DNA of 25,123 nucleotides from IMG/VR virus record IMGVR_UViG_3300020159_000557, positions 1 through 25,123 of that record; one strand, given 5' to 3'. Each line of letters starts with the position of its first letter. The stretch's first letter is position 1. Below are positions 6,481-14,396 of this stretch, in pieces. Source of the DNA: a virus. A program made the position numbers and the translations under genes. Below the pieces are notes generated by a model. It was not told the DNA's origin and searched no databases. It saw nothing but the letters and a program-made list of their open reading frames with translations.

Positions 6481-7232
6481 TATTCTTCGTTTGAATCAGT
6501 GTCTTTTTTTGATTCTTCTTCTTTTGCTTTGTAATTAGTATCAACCCAATTAAAGAATTTTTTCTTTTGCTTATCTGACTCTAGATCTGAAGGTTCTTGA
6601 ATTTTAAATTTCTTCATTGCTTTGGTAAAGAACTTTTGATAATCTTGTCCAGCTCCTGCTATTGCTGAAGCTTCATTTACCATACCACCAATATCATAAT
6701 ACTTACCTAAAGTACCGCCAATATCTTCATAAGCAGCTTCTAAACGTTGTTGAAGCGTAGCCATTTCTAAAGCTGTCTTTTCAAAAATTTTATGAGATTC
6801 TCCTAAATGTTTCATGTGACGGCCTACTGTATTAGCATCAAACCAATCTTCAGTTTCTGCTAAAGTTAATTGAGATGCCGCTTCAATTAATTCACCTAAG
6901 TATTGAGCTGTCTCTTTAATATTATGATTTCGGTAGATTGAGTCTGAATGCTCTGCAAACTTATATACCGCTTCTAAAAAAGCTTTCTTTTGTTCATTAG
7001 TCATATTAGCTGCTGGAGATTCGTTTTCCTGCAATTTAATTAATGAAGCTAATTTGATTGGTTTTGATGATTTCATTTCTTCTATATTAATTGTTTCGTT
7101 GGTGTGGATGTGTAATGCAGCTAAATACTTACGTAACGCTTCTTTATTACCAGCTGTATGACCAACTAATTTACCAGTGTCTTTTTTATACACTGCATAC
7201 TTGTCTCCTTGCTTTCTTGCGATATATGGCAT
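6480..7232 (-). CDS. Conserved-type phage protein, function unknown
   Basis: This 250-residue protein is mostly helical. The N-terminal ~45 residues (MPYIARKQGDKYAVYKKDTG, then LVGHTAGNKEALRKYLAALH) look like a small beta-hairpin plus helix module. I have the impression that it recurs as an N-terminal unit in phage head-region proteins, but I cannot verify this here. Later parts include LIKLQENESPA (a possible protease cleavage region), a long helical body, and a Lys/Glu-rich end (KAKEEESKKDTDSNEE). There is no membrane segment. It lies between the 131-residue gene (3-base gap) and the membrane protein gene (1-base overlap). Its location between protease and scaffold genes suggests a prohead core or internal protein. 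Confidence 0.7.
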   Translation of the reverse strand: MPYIARKQGDKYAVYKKDTGKLVGHTAGNKEALRKYLAALHIHTNETINIEEMKSSKPIKLASLIKLQENESPAANMTNEQKKAFLEAVYKFAEHSDSIYRNHNIKETAQYLGELIEAASQLTLAETEDWFDANTVGRHMKHLGESHKIFEKTALEMATLQQRLEAAYEDIGGTLGKYYDIGGMVNEASAIAGAGQDYQKFFTKAMKKFKIQEPSDLESDKQKKKFFNWVDTNYKAKEEESKKDTDSNEE

Positions 7233-7235
7233 ATA

Positions 7236-7631
7236 TTATCTAAAAGTTGATGATATTTTACCATTTCGATATAAAATTGACCCTAATGTAAATCCATTAC
7301 TACCTCTTGACAATAAAGACCAATTAGCATTTATTTGAAAAGAATATCCTCCAATTACATTTTCAATAGATCGACATTCTAAAGTTAAACTCATATCAGC
7401 AAAAATAGATTTCAAATAAGGAGTTCTAATTTCTTTAGACATATCTGCCATATAAATTATATAGCTAGGTCTGATTGTCGAAGGAGTAACTGTAGCAATA
7501 ATTCCAGTCTTTGCCTTTAATTCCTGCATTACTACTTTTAAAATTTGTTCTGATGGTTGTACTAATGTAGATTCTTTTAAAGTTTTCTTAACTTCTTCGC
7601 GTATTAAATTTTTTAATTCTAGATTTTTCAT
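7236..7631 (-). CDS. Small head-region protein, function unknown
   Basis: This 131-residue protein begins with an amphipathic helix LKNLIREEVKKTLKES, a charged N-terminus similar in style to other short proteins here. The remainder is predicted beta-rich, including PSYIIYMADMSKEI, SIENVIGGYSFQINA and FTLGSILYRNGKI. There are no cysteines beyond one and no membrane helix. It sits one base after the prohead protease gene and 3 bases before the next gene, so it is certainly in the same transcript. I do not recognise the family; a small virion or prohead component is the most likely class. Confidence 0.65.
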   Translation of the reverse strand: MKNLELKNLIREEVKKTLKESTLVQPSEQILKVVMQELKAKTGIIATVTPSTIRPSYIIYMADMSKEIRTPYLKSIFADMSLTLECRSIENVIGGYSFQINANWSLLSRGSNGFTLGSILYRNGKISSTFR

Positions 7632-7632
7632 A

Positions 7633-8244
7633 TTATTTATTGTCAGTTAAAATGTCAGTAATTAAACGATTAACGTTTTCGTATTTATTTGTTTTAATTG
7701 ATCTATCTACAGATTCATTCATATTCGATGGTCGTAAAAATGCTCCATGGGTTGAAGGATTAGATACAAAGTCAAATGCAATTAATTCAAAGTCTGATTG
7801 AACTTCAACTTCTCCTTCTCCTAATTGTTTAACTGACCCTAAACCTCTAGAAGAAATACCTAATTTAATACCACACTTAAATAATTCTTTTAAGATATTG
7901 CCCGAAGGAGTTGATAAAATTTCAACTGTACCTACTAAGTCATTTCCGTCCCAATGCATTTCAGTAATGTTATGAGATACGTTGTTTAAGTTAACAATAG
8001 AAGAATCTGGGTGATCTAACTCTCCTAACGCTCTTCTTTCTTTAATATTAATATCAGAATATTTTTTAGCTTCACGAATCAAGATATCTTTTGGATATAC
8101 TCGACCGTTTTGGTTTTTAGCATCCGCTCTTTGCAATACGCCTTTTACCATTAATCGCCCGTTGTTCTTTTCCATAGACTCACTAATCATTTCCGGAGAA
8201 ATGTCAAATGTGATATAGTCTACTAATAAATTCTTTTTTTCCAT
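7633..8244 (-). CDS. 21: Prohead maturation protease, gp21/S78-like
   Basis: This 203-residue serine protease is expected to cleave scaffold and capsid proteins during head maturation. The family hallmarks are visible: an N-terminal strand KGVLQRADAKNQNGRVYP, the catalytic histidine in LGELDHP (H78), and the serine in LGISSRGLGSV (S131 or S132). These are followed by FELIAFDFVSNPSTHGAF, which resembles the end of the T4 gp21 and related S78 proteases. The usual His-to-Ser spacing is preserved. It lies between the portal-side genes and the scaffold/capsid genes as in T4. The C-terminal ~30 residues (from about NMNESVDR) may be an autocleaved tail. Its ATG is embedded in the upstream gene's stop region (one-base overlap). 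Confidence 0.93.
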   Translation of the reverse strand: MEKKNLLVDYITFDISPEMISESMEKNNGRLMVKGVLQRADAKNQNGRVYPKDILIREAKKYSDINIKERRALGELDHPDSSIVNLNNVSHNITEMHWDGNDLVGTVEILSTPSGNILKELFKCGIKLGISSRGLGSVKQLGEGEVEVQSDFELIAFDFVSNPSTHGAFLRPSNMNESVDRSIKTNKYENVNRLITDILTDNK

Positions 8245-8777
8245 TATGATGCTAGCTCTTTTAATTGTTTAGAAACTCTCATTAAACGCTCACTAATTTT
8301 AGCAAGATTTTCACGAGACGATTTCCAATAAATATTGTTGTCGACGCCCATTTCCTGTTTTAAACGAACGTTATGATTAACAACTTTTTCAATTTCTTTC
8401 AACCCTTTATTAATGTAATTGATTGAAGAATTGATTTTTTGTTTAGGTGTGGCAACTGGGTCTTTTTTATAGTCATTATAGGCGATTTCTTTTAAGTACA
8501 AAGCCTTTGACATAGCAACAAAGTCTGAATCCACAGATTCTGTCTTTGGTTTTTTCACCTTTTTATAACCTAACATTTCAATATCATCATCTGATAATTC
8601 TCCGAATGCATTCGGAGTATCATATGCGCCGGCTCCAGCAGATACAGACATTTCTTCTAAATCATCTTCAATTGGAAAATCATCTTGTTCATCATCAACT
8701 AATCTAGTATTATCTCTATATTCTCTGCTTTCAGCTTCGTTAAGACGAAATTTCTTAAATGATTCTATATATGACAT
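8244..8777 (-). CDS. Acidic head-region protein with putative protease-cleavage N-terminus
   Basis: This 177-residue protein is not recognised by family. The N-terminus MSYIESFKKFRLNEAESREY resembles the capsid-targeting leaders of T4 internal proteins. These are short, amphipathic and end in an L/I-x-E cleavage site; here that is LNE/A at residues 12-15. An acidic segment (DDEQDDFPIEDDLEEM) and a glycine/alanine stretch follow. The C-terminal half is helical and basic (YNDYKKDPVATPKQK and NLAKISERLMRVSKQLKEL). The gene directly precedes the protease gene with a 1-base overlap and follows the small beta protein by 12 bases. A prohead core protein processed by the neighbouring protease is the most economical reading. 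Confidence 0.65.
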   Translation of the reverse strand: MSYIESFKKFRLNEAESREYRDNTRLVDDEQDDFPIEDDLEEMSVSAGAGAYDTPNAFGELSDDDIEMLGYKKVKKPKTESVDSDFVAMSKALYLKEIAYNDYKKDPVATPKQKINSSINYINKGLKEIEKVVNHNVRLKQEMGVDNNIYWKSSRENLAKISERLMRVSKQLKELAS

Positions 8778-8789
8778 AAATGATTTTGT

Positions 8790-9110
8790 TTAGTAATTAT
8801 ATAATATGGTAATATCGCCACCGGCTGATGCTGATACATATGATAATCCAATATTAAAAATTTGATGATTTTGGCCTGGCGCATGAAAATTTGTACTAAC
8901 ATATTGAGTACCGTTACTCGCTGATAAAAATACACTTGCTGTATTCATTATAAGAAATCCTGCATTGTTTGCAAAGCTTCCTGTTAAAGTTAATGGATTG
9001 TTAGTAGTTGCTGTTACTCGCACTGTTCGAGTATAAGTAGCTGCATTTGGTTGATGATATGCAGCGATAGCTACTGAATATGGACCTGATATTGGATTAG
9101 CGTCTGGCAT
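8790..9110 (-). CDS. Small beta-rich protein, possible virion decoration protein
   Basis: This 106-residue protein is dominated by Thr, Ser, Ala, Asn and Gly with alternating hydrophobics (TRTVRVTATTNNPLTLTGSF and GDITILYNY), typical of a small all-beta virion protein. It has no cysteine, no membrane segment and no signal peptide. It lies between the 281-residue helical protein (2-base gap) and the acidic protein gene, inside the head-gene run. Some wording (FLSASNGTQYVS) resembles the Ser/Gly-rich style of the fibre proteins at the right end. Family unknown; a capsid or neck surface protein is plausible. Confidence 0.6.
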   Translation of the reverse strand: MPDANPISGPYSVAIAAYHQPNAATYTRTVRVTATTNNPLTLTGSFANNAGFLIMNTASVFLSASNGTQYVSTNFHAPGQNHQIFNIGLSYVSASAGGDITILYNY

Positions 9111-9112
9111 AA

Positions 9113-9958
9113 TTATACTTTCTTAAGTTCTTTGATTAATTCGTGATAGCGTAACATATTTAAAACGTGATTGTCTTTAACTGCTTTAGCAGCTGTAATT
9201 TCATTTAATAAATTAGTTACTTCAGACAATTTAATTTTAACCACTTTATCGTCTACTTTTGCAGATAAAGCTTTTAATTCGGTTTGAAGTTTAGAAACCT
9301 CTTTATTAATAAACTCTTTTAATTCCGTACCTTCTGATACTGAATTAATATATTGTCTTAATAAGTTTTTCTGACCTTCGTTTAAATCTGAATACTTTTC
9401 ATTGAATTTGTCTACTAATATTTTATAAGACAATAAACGAACTTCTTTATCTTGTTTAACAAATGCGGCCATTTCATTTAACTCACTAAGCTTTTTAACT
9501 TCATTGCGAGTTATATGCTCAATAAGAGTATATCTGTTATTAACAGTCTCTACTGGATTATCAGCGATGGTATATTCAAATAGCTTGAATATTGCTGCTA
9601 GTGGCTTATAATTATTAACTTTTGATTTGAAAAAATCTTCCAACACGTAGTTGTTTTTGATTTCTTTAATTAAGTTATATTTTTGTCTATTTAGTATAGT
9701 TTGATTTAACTGCGATTTTGCTACTAGCACTGCTTCAATTAAAGAGTTTGCTTTGTCTTCTTTTGAGAATTTCTCTTTAACTAAAGTTTGATATAAGTTA
9801 AGTTCTTTAGCTAATTCCGTAGATTTAGCAAAATACTTTTTTATAAGCGGTATCGCCTTTGAATCGCTGTTATTCAAAGTGTCTGACGCAACTTGTCGTA
9901 CAAGCAATTCAAATAGAACGCCAGTGTTTTTAAACTTTGAGTGTTTTAGATTTTTCAT
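9113..9958 (-). CDS. Helical head-region protein downstream of portal, function unknown
   Basis: This 281-residue protein is almost entirely helical and Lys/Leu-rich. The N-terminus MKNLKHSKFKNTGVLFELLV looks like a conserved module. The C-terminal half has DLNEGQKNLLRQY and SEGTELKEFI, two short phrases also seen in the acidic scaffold-like protein (LNEGQK and SEGTEL). Its position after the portal gene corresponds to the T4 prohead-core genes 67 and 68, but it is larger and not acidic enough to call it gp67. An ATATTTAT-type element precedes it at 9979-9992. A prohead core or assembly protein is likely. Confidence 0.65.
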   Translation of the reverse strand: MKNLKHSKFKNTGVLFELLVRQVASDTLNNSDSKAIPLIKKYFAKSTELAKELNLYQTLVKEKFSKEDKANSLIEAVLVAKSQLNQTILNRQKYNLIKEIKNNYVLEDFFKSKVNNYKPLAAIFKLFEYTIADNPVETVNNRYTLIEHITRNEVKKLSELNEMAAFVKQDKEVRLLSYKILVDKFNEKYSDLNEGQKNLLRQYINSVSEGTELKEFINKEVSKLQTELKALSAKVDDKVVKIKLSEVTNLLNEITAAKAVKDNHVLNMLRYHELIKELKKV

Positions 9959-9978
9959 TCAGGCTTAATGTTATTTTC

Positions 9979-9992
9979 TTAATAATAAATAT
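9979..9992 (-). promoter_or_regulatory. ATATTTAT-type upstream element before the 281-residue gene
   Basis: The minus strand reads ATATTTATTATTAA, ending 20 bases before the ATG at 9958, within the 49-base gap after the portal gene. Confidence 0.5.
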
Positions 9993-10007
9993 GAACTTCT
10001 TAATGTT

Positions 10008-11855
10008 TTAAATTTCTTCTGGAATAATATTTATCTCGTCTAACATACTAGACTGTTCATTAATTAATCCTGGTTTTTTAATAACTAATTTATCTAAACC
10101 ATATTTCTTTTTTAATAAATCAATTGATTCATTTCGTGCATTTTTCCAAGCTATTCTACCGGTAGGATCATATCCTCTAGGATGATCATGAGTATTGTAC
10201 TTCATAGTCTCTTTAGGACGTCCAGCTCCAGGCCAACCACCTTCAGGTACTTCTGGCTTTTTGCGTTCTTTATCTTTAGATTTTGCACGTTTGTCATATT
10301 TGTTTAATAATTCTTCGTCAATTCCTTCTCCAAATGGATTAGCTCCTTTTTTATCTTCTCCTTCTTTCTCTTCCTCTTCTTTTTTCTTTGGTACTGGATT
10401 TGCAGGATCTTCACCATCCTCAGAAATTTTAGTCAATCTGAATATTTCTTTTTGATCTTTAATTAATCCTTTATCAATGTCTTCAATATCGTCTGGAGTA
10501 AAGTTAAAGATATTTTTATAAACCCAATCTTTAGAAATCAATTTCTTTTCAATCATATCACCAGCTAAGCTAACTTTAGTTGCATATAAAGTTAATTTTT
10601 CTTGCTCATAAATTGTCGATGGAGAAGACATTGTTAATTCAAAATCAGTTAATTCAGCATCAGCATAACCTTGAGAAGTTAAGTGAATAATTGCTATTTT
10701 ATATAATTCTGAAATTACTACTCTTTGTATTCTTTCAATAGTTCTTGCAAATCGTACATCTTCTGCTGCTAAGGTAGCTTTACCTCCTAATCCTTCTTCA
10801 TATCCAATAAATGCTTTTGGAACTTTCAAAGCAGCCATCATTTTATTTCTTAAGTACTCAATATCATCAATACCAGTAAATTCCATACCAGCTAATGTAT
10901 CAATTTCAGTACCAGATTGCCCACCACGAACCGGTAAAAAATAATCTTCTAACATGTTCATCATGTTAAATTTAAGATTATATTCTCCTGTTTTTTCATC
11001 TACATACGGAGTCTTTTTCATGGTATTCATGATTTTTTGCATGTAGTTGTCGACTTCGTTAGGAGGAATATTTCCTACGTCAATTTTAAATATACGCTTT
11101 TCAGGTGCACGCATAATTCTATGAATAAGCATCGCATCTTCCATCAACGTTAACTGTTTCCAAACTTTACGACCTCCTTCGATCATTGACTTACCATATG
11201 GTAAAAAGTTTGAATCTGTTAAGTTTCTGAAATGTGCAATTTCAAAAGTTTCATAAGTAATATTACCTCCGCCTAATTGTTTGAATTGCACGTGATATGG
11301 ATTATTTGGATCCATACCTTCTTCTCTTATAATTTCATATGCTGATAATGGAGTTACGTTTACAATTCCTACTTCTTCTTGAATATCTAAATGCAAATAT
11401 AAATCTCCATACTTACACATATTACGAACCCATGGCCATAAATTAAATTCTATGTTAAGGATGTCGTAAAATAAATTGTGAAGGATTTTTTTAATGTTAT
11501 CATCATTACTGGTGATTTTTAAGACGTCACCAAAATCGTCTTTCATAACTGTTTCGTCCGCATAAATGTCTAATGCTGAAGAAATAATAGAGTCTTGGTC
11601 CATTACTTCATAATCTGTATACAATTCTGTTTTTGAAGAAAAATAATTGTAATTAGCGTTATATGTATTTAGCGAGTTTGGACGAACACCATGTAAACGA
11701 GTAAAACGATCAATAAATTTTGAGTTATGTACGTTCCCTAAAGATTGCAAGTGGTCATTATCGACAACACGAAGTTTGTCTTTACCAACTTTACGCACAA
11801 TAACATTACTATTGAATAATCGTTTTAAACGTCCATATAATGTTGTATCTGCCAT
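10008..11855 (-). CDS. 20: Portal protein, T4 gp20-like
   Basis: This 615-residue protein is the expected dodecameric vertex through which DNA enters and leaves the head. Recognisable gp20-type segments are MDQDSIISSALDIYADE, then NIEFNLWPWVRNMCKYGDLY, PLSAYEIIREEG and FEIAHFRNL. After these come YGKSMIEGGRKVWKQL and HRIMRAPEKRIFKIDVGN, followed by EYLRNKMMAALKVPKAFIGY with EGLGGKATLAAEDVRFARTI. Length exceeds T4 gp20 (524 residues) because of a C-terminal extension of about 120 residues. The extension is Lys/Glu-rich and includes a GGWPGAGRPKE motif and an end with INEQSSMLDEI. It follows terminase closely and has its own upstream element. The call is firm; the extension's role is unknown. 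Confidence 0.95.
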   Translation of the reverse strand: MADTTLYGRLKRLFNSNVIVRKVGKDKLRVVDNDHLQSLGNVHNSKFIDRFTRLHGVRPNSLNTYNANYNYFSSKTELYTDYEVMDQDSIISSALDIYADETVMKDDFGDVLKITSNDDNIKKILHNLFYDILNIEFNLWPWVRNMCKYGDLYLHLDIQEEVGIVNVTPLSAYEIIREEGMDPNNPYHVQFKQLGGGNITYETFEIAHFRNLTDSNFLPYGKSMIEGGRKVWKQLTLMEDAMLIHRIMRAPEKRIFKIDVGNIPPNEVDNYMQKIMNTMKKTPYVDEKTGEYNLKFNMMNMLEDYFLPVRGGQSGTEIDTLAGMEFTGIDDIEYLRNKMMAALKVPKAFIGYEEGLGGKATLAAEDVRFARTIERIQRVVISELYKIAIIHLTSQGYADAELTDFELTMSSPSTIYEQEKLTLYATKVSLAGDMIEKKLISKDWVYKNIFNFTPDDIEDIDKGLIKDQKEIFRLTKISEDGEDPANPVPKKKEEEEKEGEDKKGANPFGEGIDEELLNKYDKRAKSKDKERKKPEVPEGGWPGAGRPKETMKYNTHDHPRGYDPTGRIAWKNARNESIDLLKKKYGLDKLVIKKPGLINEQSSMLDEINIIPEEI

Positions 11856-11866
11856 ATTTCGGATAA

Positions 11867-11880
11867 TTTTAAATAAATAT
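11867..11880 (-). promoter_or_regulatory. ATATTTAT-type upstream element before the portal gene
   Basis: The minus strand reads ATATTTATTTAAAA, ending 11 bases before the ATG at 11855. It is identical to the element at 24270-24283. Confidence 0.55.
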
Positions 11881-11921
11881 CAATTTTTATAATAACCAAG
11901 ATTTTTTAATATAGTTCATAG

Positions 11922-13502
11922 TTACAAAAGCCAAGTTAAATCTTCGTCTTGACCTCGATGACCAGTTTCCATAGACCAGCCGGCCTGCTTCATATTACCA
12001 GTACTATTATACGCTCCAGCTCCTTTACCAAAATAGTCTAAAGTTTTTCTATTTAGATCCATTCCTTGTTGACGCAGTTTCAATGCAGTATCTCTAATCC
12101 ATAATCCAATGCAAAAAGACAATACAAGGTCATCATTATAACCATGTTGTGCTTCTGGTCTTGAACCATTCCAAATAAATACAAACAATTCTTCCAGCAA
12201 TCGACGACTGCGAATTACTGGAATTCTTTCTCTCATATATGTGTCTAATTTAGAAATAACTAAAGGACGAGTACGAGATGAAGTTGTAAATCCTGGTGTC
12301 ATTTGAGAATTGTCTTTTAAATCAATATATCTAGATAATTGTTGAGATACATCTGATATTTGTCCGTCTTTAGGAGAATAGTAAAGATTTTTATAACCTC
12401 TATCAATTGCTACTTGAATAGATGCCCAACCTACATTAGCATTTTCAATCACTAATAACGCATCGTTATACTCAGTCGCTATATTTACTAAGAGATTGCC
12501 ATAGTCTTTGGTATGTATTTGTCCTTTGTATTCTGCAACTTGCGTTACTGATTCTACGTCAATTACATGAAATGCTGAATAGTCAGCTCCGTCACCGCGG
12601 GCAACGTCAGCTACGATAATGTAATCTCTTTGATAATCTGGCTGTTCCCAAATCCATAAATTTCCATCTACACCTCTTTTTTCAATTGGATCTTGAACGG
12701 TAGTTTGATTATACCATTGTAATAAAGCTCCTTCAATTACAGTATGACCTGATGAAATAAAATCACAATCACATTCTTGAGCTGCTCCTTTAGGTCCTAA
12801 CAATTCATCTTGTTTATCACGCCATGATTGATTTCTGTCAGGATGCACTGACCAATGCAGTCTAATTGTATTAAATCTATTTCGATTTTCTTCAGCTCCT
12901 ACCCATGTTTTATGGAAAAAGTTACCAGTACCATTAGGTGTTGATAATATAATAGCTCCACCTCCTGTAGCTAAAGTTTGCTGTGCTGATATCCAAATTT
13001 CTTCTACATTGGAAATAAACGCAGCCTCATCTATAATCAATAAAGACAATGCTTCAGAACGACCAGAGTCTCCTGATGAAGAAGTTGCTTTAATCTGAGA
13101 ACCATTATTTAAACGTAAAGACAATTTATTATCTTCTGCTGCTGGCAACTTTAGCCATGAAGGTAAATTTTCATACATGACTTTTACCTTTAATACTAAG
13201 TTCTTTGCTACCTCTTGTTTAGTTGCGATTACTAGGATATTTTTATCTCCGAAGAATGTCATTAACCAAAGTGCATAGCCTGCAGATAAAGTTGATATAC
13301 CTAATTGCCTTGATTTTAATATGATATTATAATCATTATCTCGTAACTCTCTTAACGCATCTTCCTGAAATGGATAAAGATGAAATGGAATTTTACCTTT
13401 TTGTGGATGTTGAATCTGACAATACTTTTTCATGAAATGTACAGGGTCAGACGCACACTTCTTGTATTCTTCTCTTATTATGTCCTTTAAGGATTGACTC
13501 AT
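11922..13502 (-). CDS. 17: Terminase large subunit, T4 gp17-like
   Basis: This 526-residue packaging motor has an N-terminal ATPase and a C-terminal nuclease. A Walker A-like motif SRQLGISTL is at 64-72, Walker B LLIIDE at 154-159 with catalytic E159, and the coupling motif LSTPNGTGN at 186-194. The RNase H-like nuclease begins with IIVADVARGDGADYS (D299 predicted metal ligand), then LLVIENANVGW and the late acidic site GYNDDLVLSFCIG. The opening (IIREEYKKCASDPVHFMKKY, then IPFHLYPFQ) is the normal start of this family, so the ATG at 13502 is right. Length is near the family norm, slightly shorter than T4 gp17 (610). It is followed by the portal gene after 66 bases. No small terminase subunit is recognisable in this window. 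Confidence 0.96.
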   Translation of the reverse strand: MSQSLKDIIREEYKKCASDPVHFMKKYCQIQHPQKGKIPFHLYPFQEDALRELRDNDYNIILKSRQLGISTLSAGYALWLMTFFGDKNILVIATKQEVAKNLVLKVKVMYENLPSWLKLPAAEDNKLSLRLNNGSQIKATSSSGDSGRSEALSLLIIDEAAFISNVEEIWISAQQTLATGGGAIILSTPNGTGNFFHKTWVGAEENRNRFNTIRLHWSVHPDRNQSWRDKQDELLGPKGAAQECDCDFISSGHTVIEGALLQWYNQTTVQDPIEKRGVDGNLWIWEQPDYQRDYIIVADVARGDGADYSAFHVIDVESVTQVAEYKGQIHTKDYGNLLVNIATEYNDALLVIENANVGWASIQVAIDRGYKNLYYSPKDGQISDVSQQLSRYIDLKDNSQMTPGFTTSSRTRPLVISKLDTYMRERIPVIRSRRLLEELFVFIWNGSRPEAQHGYNDDLVLSFCIGLWIRDTALKLRQQGMDLNRKTLDYFGKGAGAYNSTGNMKQAGWSMETGHRGQDEDLTWLL

Positions 13503-13505
13503 AAC

Positions 13506-14129
13506 TTATTTTTTAAGTGAAATCTTCCAAAGCATCGTGCCTTGAAAGTATGCATTTAATTGCGAATTGACTCCTATGCCAACTCCATACATATGATCGT
13601 TTTTTGTTTTTATCATTAAATTACCTCCAGTCATTAAATATAAAGGCTTTTCAATTCCTAATGAACCTCCTACATACAATTGATTTTTTGGTAATTCTTT
13701 TAAATAAATTTTGTTATCAACGATTATTTTATTAATTTTTGCGTCCCATGTTCTACCTAATAAAATATTTTTAGAAATTGAATCTGTCACTGCAATATAT
13801 CCTAAACTATCTTTTAATTTTAATGTATCTTTATAAACATTAAGAGTATAATAATTTTTAAGAATTGCAGCTGTATCTACATTTTCCGGGACATCGATAT
13901 AAACAGGAACTTCATGATATATATCTTGTCCTTTTTTATATACATTGTGAGCAACTTCAACTCTAATAGTGTCAGTTTCTCTTTTAACGACTTCATACTT
14001 TTTGCCGGCTATTTTAATTATTTCTTTAGTACTTTTTGGAGAACGTGAGCATGAACGTTGCATGATAATAATGACTACTAGAGCCAGCATTATCAAATAA
14101 TTGAAATTTTTCTTAATTAATGAAATCAT
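13506..14129 (-). CDS. Single-pass membrane-anchored protein with beta-rich C-terminus
   Basis: This 207-residue protein has one hydrophobic helix at about residues 11-27 (YLIMLALVVIIIMQ), preceded by lysines and followed by RSCSRSPKS. The N-terminus is therefore probably cytoplasmic and the body outside the cytoplasm. A Lys-rich middle region follows. The C-terminal part (LYVGGSLGIEKPLYLMTGG, then YGVGIGVNSQLNAYFQGT) is glycine-rich with alternating hydrophobics, like a small outer-surface beta sheet. The layout resembles membrane-anchored proteins I associate with Bacteroidota phages and mobile elements; I cannot name a family with certainty. A role in lysis or host-envelope interaction is possible. 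It lies 3 bases before terminase and has an ATATTTAT-type element upstream. Confidence 0.65.
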   Translation of the reverse strand: MISLIKKNFNYLIMLALVVIIIMQRSCSRSPKSTKEIIKIAGKKYEVVKRETDTIRVEVAHNVYKKGQDIYHEVPVYIDVPENVDTAAILKNYYTLNVYKDTLKLKDSLGYIAVTDSISKNILLGRTWDAKINKIIVDNKIYLKELPKNQLYVGGSLGIEKPLYLMTGGNLMIKTKNDHMYGVGIGVNSQLNAYFQGTMLWKISLKK

Positions 14130-14140
14130 AATTTTACTAC

Positions 14141-14161
14141 CTTATATTTAATAAATATAAG
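14141..14161. repeat. A/T inverted repeat in the gap before the membrane-anchored gene
   Basis: CTTATATTT (14141-14149) and AAATATAAG (14153-14161) are perfect inverted copies around AAT. The repeat overlaps the ATATTTAT-type element, so it may simply reflect that element's symmetry. Confidence 0.45.
14145..14158 (-). promoter_or_regulatory. ATATTTAT-type upstream element before the membrane-anchored gene
   Basis: The minus strand reads ATATTTATTAAATA, ending 15 bases before the ATG at 14129. Confidence 0.5.
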
Positions 14162-14173
14162 TCTAGTAATTAC

Positions 14174-14395
14174 TTAAGAAATTATAGCAGGAGGTGCAGG
14201 GGTTGATGTTACGCTTCCTACAACAGCTTGTCCCGGAGGTACTATAATTGTTGCTGATTTTATATAAACATCAATAGCGGTTGCTAAATCTTTTGCTAAG
14301 CTTTGTTGAGCAGATGACATATCTATTTGAGAATTTGTTAAATTCTGAAACGCTGCTAATATTTGCAATTCTAAAACTGATTTAATTAAAGGCAT
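14174..14395 (-). CDS. Small protein, probable virion component
   Basis: This 73-residue protein has a helical first half (SVLELQILAAFQNLTNSQID, then SLAKDLATAIDVYIKSA) and a beta/proline-rich end (TIIVPPGQAVVGSVTSTPAPPA). The pattern of a helical part followed by a VPPGQ tail resembles small phage structural proteins, though I cannot name a family. It is in the packed run between the cysteine-rich protein gene (1-base gap) and the membrane-anchored gene. Function unknown. Confidence 0.6.
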   Translation of the reverse strand: MPLIKSVLELQILAAFQNLTNSQIDMSSAQQSLAKDLATAIDVYIKSATIIVPPGQAVVGSVTSTPAPPAIIS

Positions 14396-14396
14396 A

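Noticed and set aside
5942-6538. A 198-codon open frame on the plus strand.
   Set aside because: It lies opposite the 239-residue membrane protein gene and the end of the 250-residue gene. It has no operon, promoter or recognisable motif, and all other genes are on the minus strand.
13470-13502. IIREE at the terminase N-terminus as a capsid-targeting leader.
   Set aside because: The segment through EEYKKC and DPVHF is the normal start of this terminase family, so it is not a separate leader.
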